From NCBI GenBank assembly GCA_022497145.1, contig MU385955.1, positions 1 through 64,000 on the forward strand: DNA of 64,000 nt. Direction: 5' to 3'. The position numbers and the translations under genes are program-made. Of the stretch, positions 60,796-64,000 are shown piece by piece; position 1 is the stretch's first letter, and each line of letters begins with the position of its first letter. A model generated the notes under the pieces. It did no database searches. It saw only the letters and a program-made list of their open reading frames with translations, and was not told the origin of the DNA. Source of the stretch: Rostrohypoxylon terebratum (Eukaryota > Ascomycota > Sordariomycetes > Xylariales > Hypoxylaceae).

Positions 60796-62628
60796 CTAGG
60801 GCTTTCGACCATAGATGTATCGAACCTTCATATATGCGTGCATGGACTTAGACTTGAGTTCCTTGCGGAGATGCGCTAGTGTTACTTGACAGCCCGGGGT
60901 ATCTTCACCATGAACAATATTCCACGGGACAAGAACATATCCTATGCGATAATTAGGCCGTTAGACAATTCGCAGATTCCCGGCAATACGACAGGGTTGG
61001 CCGAAATATGTGAAGGGCGAAAGACTTACCCTCGAGATCGTTGATCAAGGTTAGTAGAGTGAGTCCACCGATTTCAGCGAGTTTTTTATCAGCTGGCCAA
61101 GGACCTAGATAGCGAGGAATTAATTTCAATCTGCGACCACTGGGATATTAGGTACTATGTAGGTCGGTATGTTACTCACCAATAGGTAGCTGTGTAAAAT
61201 GTTAGAGTAAGCTAAATAATGCCAATTAGGAATTGATGAAAGAAAAACCACTCACTTTGAAGTTGACCTCTTTGATATCAACGAATCCAGCCTCCTCAAG
61301 CCCCTTATTCTGGAATCTGTTTTCCAGAACTTGGAAGCTCAAGCCTATCTTCTTACTCAACTATATCGCATCAAGTTAGCAAGCACTTATATTTTAAGTG
61401 AGGTAGAGAAAGAGGAACTGTCGCGCAACCCAGATTGTACTGCACTCACCTCTTTCCACAATGGGTTCCAAAATGTCTTAATGATACCATCCTCCTTAAT
61501 GGTACCGTCGTCAGAGCACATTATGACATCGCATTCACAGGACTGGACCCAGCCACCAGGCTTACAGCAGCGGAACGCCTGCTGAAACAATTTCGACCAA
61601 TCGCCTATAGCCCCAAATAGATAGCGCATGTGGATGAAGTCGAAGTGATCGGAAGGCCATGTCCACTCTTTAGTGCAGTCATCGATCTCAAACTTGACGT
61701 TTGGGGGTACCCACAGCGGCTGCGTTGGCGACAGGTCTGTCCCTAACACTTCAGCGTTGGGATACTGATCGCCCACATCACTACGGAAGCATTAGCTATG
61801 ATTGAGCGCGGCAATGCGTTTAACATGGGGTTTCCAAGGAAGTAAAAAGCGGGCTGTGTTACATTGCCCATATTCCTGTAAGTGGTTTTCAATCAGCATT
61901 ACTTGATCTTTGAAATGCATGAGGTTCGCTTGGTGATGTTGCTACGTACCGGTCCCGGTTCCGACGTCCAGCACTCTCTATAGAACATCAGTATTCGAGA
62001 TTTAGATTTTTAATACTGGCTAGATTCAAGGTGACTCAAGGTGATAGGCAAATACCTCCATATCATCTTTAACTGGCGCGAGGAATAGCTTATCGTCTAG
62101 CATAATTGTCAAATAATGGTGCCTGGCAATTGATCAGTTCACCCTCCAATCTCAAGTATTGTTGATCGCTGATATAAGCTCATTCTTACGTGATGTCTTG
62201 TGAATGCATCTGCTGCTCATCATTCGGCGCAAAGTATTGGGACTCATGCCTTTCACTGTGGTATGTCCGGCCTTGGATAGTGCGATATTCCAGGATACTC
62301 GCCGTGATGGAATTGGTGCTGCTAGCACTACGATTATATAAATGTCATTAAATCGGGTCAATCAGATATTTAGGTGGACATATGATGTTGTGAATACTAA
62401 CGCATCATCACCTAAAGCCGAATCTGCATCATCATCGGAATTATCTTCCATCTAAGCATGAACAGAATTAGTCAGAAACTTATTCATATTGGAATGTCTC
62501 CACGATCATTCAATTTCATCACCTGACGTCTATGGTTTTAGCCGAAGAACATTTACCTCATCTCCAGCTTGAAGCGCGGGGACCAACTCAGGCCCATCGT
62601 GGGCGGAAGCTGCTGGTTGATCTGTCAT
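60796..62628 (-). CDS. LaeA-like SAM-dependent methyltransferase, 11 exons
   Basis: 344 residues rebuilt from eleven exons: 62628-62557, 62451-62402, 62327-62190, 62122-62056, 61977-61950, 61875-61863, 61780-61450, 61360-61256, 61189-61180, 61104-61030, 60941-60796. Lengths sum to 1,035, a multiple of three, with every junction in phase. Features in order: an acidic N-terminus; SSTNSITASILEYRTIQGRTYHS, the family signature; LFLAPVKDDME; SAM motif I RVLDVGTGTGIWAI spread over exons 5-7; VLGTDLSPTQPLWVPPNV; FDFIHMRYLFGAIGDW; and C-terminal LRKELKSK...YGRKP. Exon 9 has only 10 bases and exon 6 only 13. The LaeA-like group contains global regulators and small-molecule methyltransferases. It is 14 kb from the last pathway gene, so membership is doubtful. 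Confidence 0.88.
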
Positions 62629-64000
62629 TTTCGGCACAAGTGTCGATAGGATAGGATTAGAGCGAGTCGGAATTGATTTTGATGATATTGAAACTCGAAT
62701 CGAACAGGATGTAATAATAAAAAGCCTCGGCGACCCCCCACGTCTCACATCCATAGGAGGTCTAGCCTAACTTGGGTAGGTTATGGCGGCGGGGTTGGTG
62801 AAAAAAAAATAGCCTGCCATCCCGAATACGCGAAGTGGCCCGTGCTCTTGAAAAGAGGAAAGGAAATGGTAATATCATTGAATCGTATAACTTAACTGAC
62901 TATTCGCAGTTCTTAGGATTTAGTTTTGGAGTTGCTTGCCTGCAAAACTGGAATGATTAACACAACCCAGTGGTAGTAGACTACTAGTATCTAGATGTAC
63001 TATACTAGCCATGTATGTATGTTAAGCAGAGAGTATTGATAACTTGGAACACTTGAGAGAGTCGTTATGCAGGTACTAAAGTCTAAGGTAGGTAGGTACT
63101 ACTAGCTATTATATAATATACATAGCTGATGGTGGAAAGGGGTAAACATTTCCCACATTACGTCATAGTGCTTTAGGATGTCAGGTACTACTAGGTAGGT
63201 TACTGGTATGGTTGCCGTTAGTTACTGCAGAGCACATCAATGAGATTTTGTTTTCTGAATTATTGATGTCCTGGCGACGGAAAGAACGGAGTGATATCTG
63301 CATAAAGCATAGTAGGTAGTGACCTAGGTAATTCTTAATAGCTGAAGAAAGAGCACTTGGTATCCACAGAATATTAGGTAGAGTTTGAATCCCATAATGT
63401 CTGAAAACTACTATGTGATACGGGTTTCTTCTTGAGTCTTTGCTTTTATTCATGACCAATGTCTTATTAATTCAACCTAGGGGTACTTATATACAGTACG
63501 GAATTTTAATATTATCTAAGTAAAATGTAGTAAGTTTTATGCGGAGCCAAACAGCGAATGAAAATGATGTACTGATAGGTACTTTCCCGAAGTTCGAGAA
63601 ACAACCGGAGGCAGCGTACTGGACGAAGAAACCCTCCTCGTTTAAGGGTCAGAATCCCATCACCACCAATCCCCGAAACCTACGCCCCTCACAACACCCA
63701 GACATTCTTCGATGTGGCAATATATCGACCCGTAGATGTTCGTGATCCGCACCACTGGGCAATAAACATTGTGTCCCCTACCAGGCGTGGCACCATTCAC
63801 CAAGTGCGCGACGACGTTGGTGGGAGAGGTTACTAGGTATGTACCAAACGCATACCACAATACGCGGCCGAACCGATCCAGACTATACCGCCTGTCTATA
63901 TTCATCGGGTACGTACGTTAGTTGCACGTGCGACAAATCCGCAGAATCATTCAGAGGTGGCCGGTCAACAACACGTCAAGCACATGGAACTGCCAACGCT
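62629..64000. other. Right edge, no gene supported
   Basis: Upstream region of the methyltransferase followed by A/T-rich sequence with a TAGGTAGGTAC patch at 63086-63106. Frames at 63539-63745 and 63660-63905 are open on opposite strands without family signal. Confidence 0.45.

Noticed and set aside
1..64000. Intact transposon, CRISPR array, rRNA or viral sequence
   Set aside because: No transposase, integrase or reverse-transcriptase-like frame, no regularly spaced direct repeats, and no rRNA-like sequence noticed. The TAGGTA patches are irregular and lack spacers of constant length.

Overview
This window reads as nuclear DNA of a filamentous ascomycete (Pezizomycotina, most likely a Sordariomycete; class placement is an inference). 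The evidence is short GT-AG introns of about 50-90 bases (a few longer), fungal Zn2Cys6 regulators, a non-reducing polyketide synthase (PKS) of fungal architecture, and long gene-poor spacers carrying short TAGGTA/CCTAGG-type repeats. All exon joins were made by eye from splice signals, reading phase and protein-family continuity; no transcript data were available.

The left 46 kb carries a dispersed secondary-metabolite locus. Its core is a 2,612-residue non-reducing PKS (SAT-KS-AT-PT-ACP-CMeT-R, 11268-19168) facing a flavin monooxygenase (20966-22476) across a shared 1.8 kb promoter region. A P450 lies at 3085-4693 and a non-heme iron dioxygenase at 45207-46359. The same four enzyme classes (TropA/B/C/D) build fungal tropolones: 3-methylorcinaldehyde synthesis, oxidative dearomatisation, ring expansion to stipitaldehyde, then P450 oxidation. 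Accessory genes in the interval are two Zn2Cys6 regulators (221-1527 and 30101-32386), a glycosylated secreted FAD oxidoreductase (25269-26663), a ToxD-like MDR reductase (38437-39459), a monocarboxylate-type MFS transporter (41456-42811) and a YCII-domain protein (43582-43911). I see no terpene cyclase or hetero-Diels-Alderase, so a simple tropolone is favoured over a tropolone-sesquiterpenoid.

Two apparently non-biosynthetic genes, a chromodomain protein (7320-8348) and an EB1-type microtubule plus-end protein (9169-10246), lie between the P450/regulator pair and the PKS. The locus is therefore not a compact cluster.

The right 18 kb is mostly housekeeping or unrelated: an App1-type phosphatidate phosphatase (48829-51303, 5' end unresolved), a Drs1-type DEAD-box helicase (52571-54887), a protein-kinase-like gene (55629-56887), a divergent GH32 glycosidase (57534-59459) and an 11-exon LaeA-like methyltransferase (60796-62628).

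About half of the window is intergenic. I found no rRNA, convincing tRNA, CRISPR array or intact transposon.
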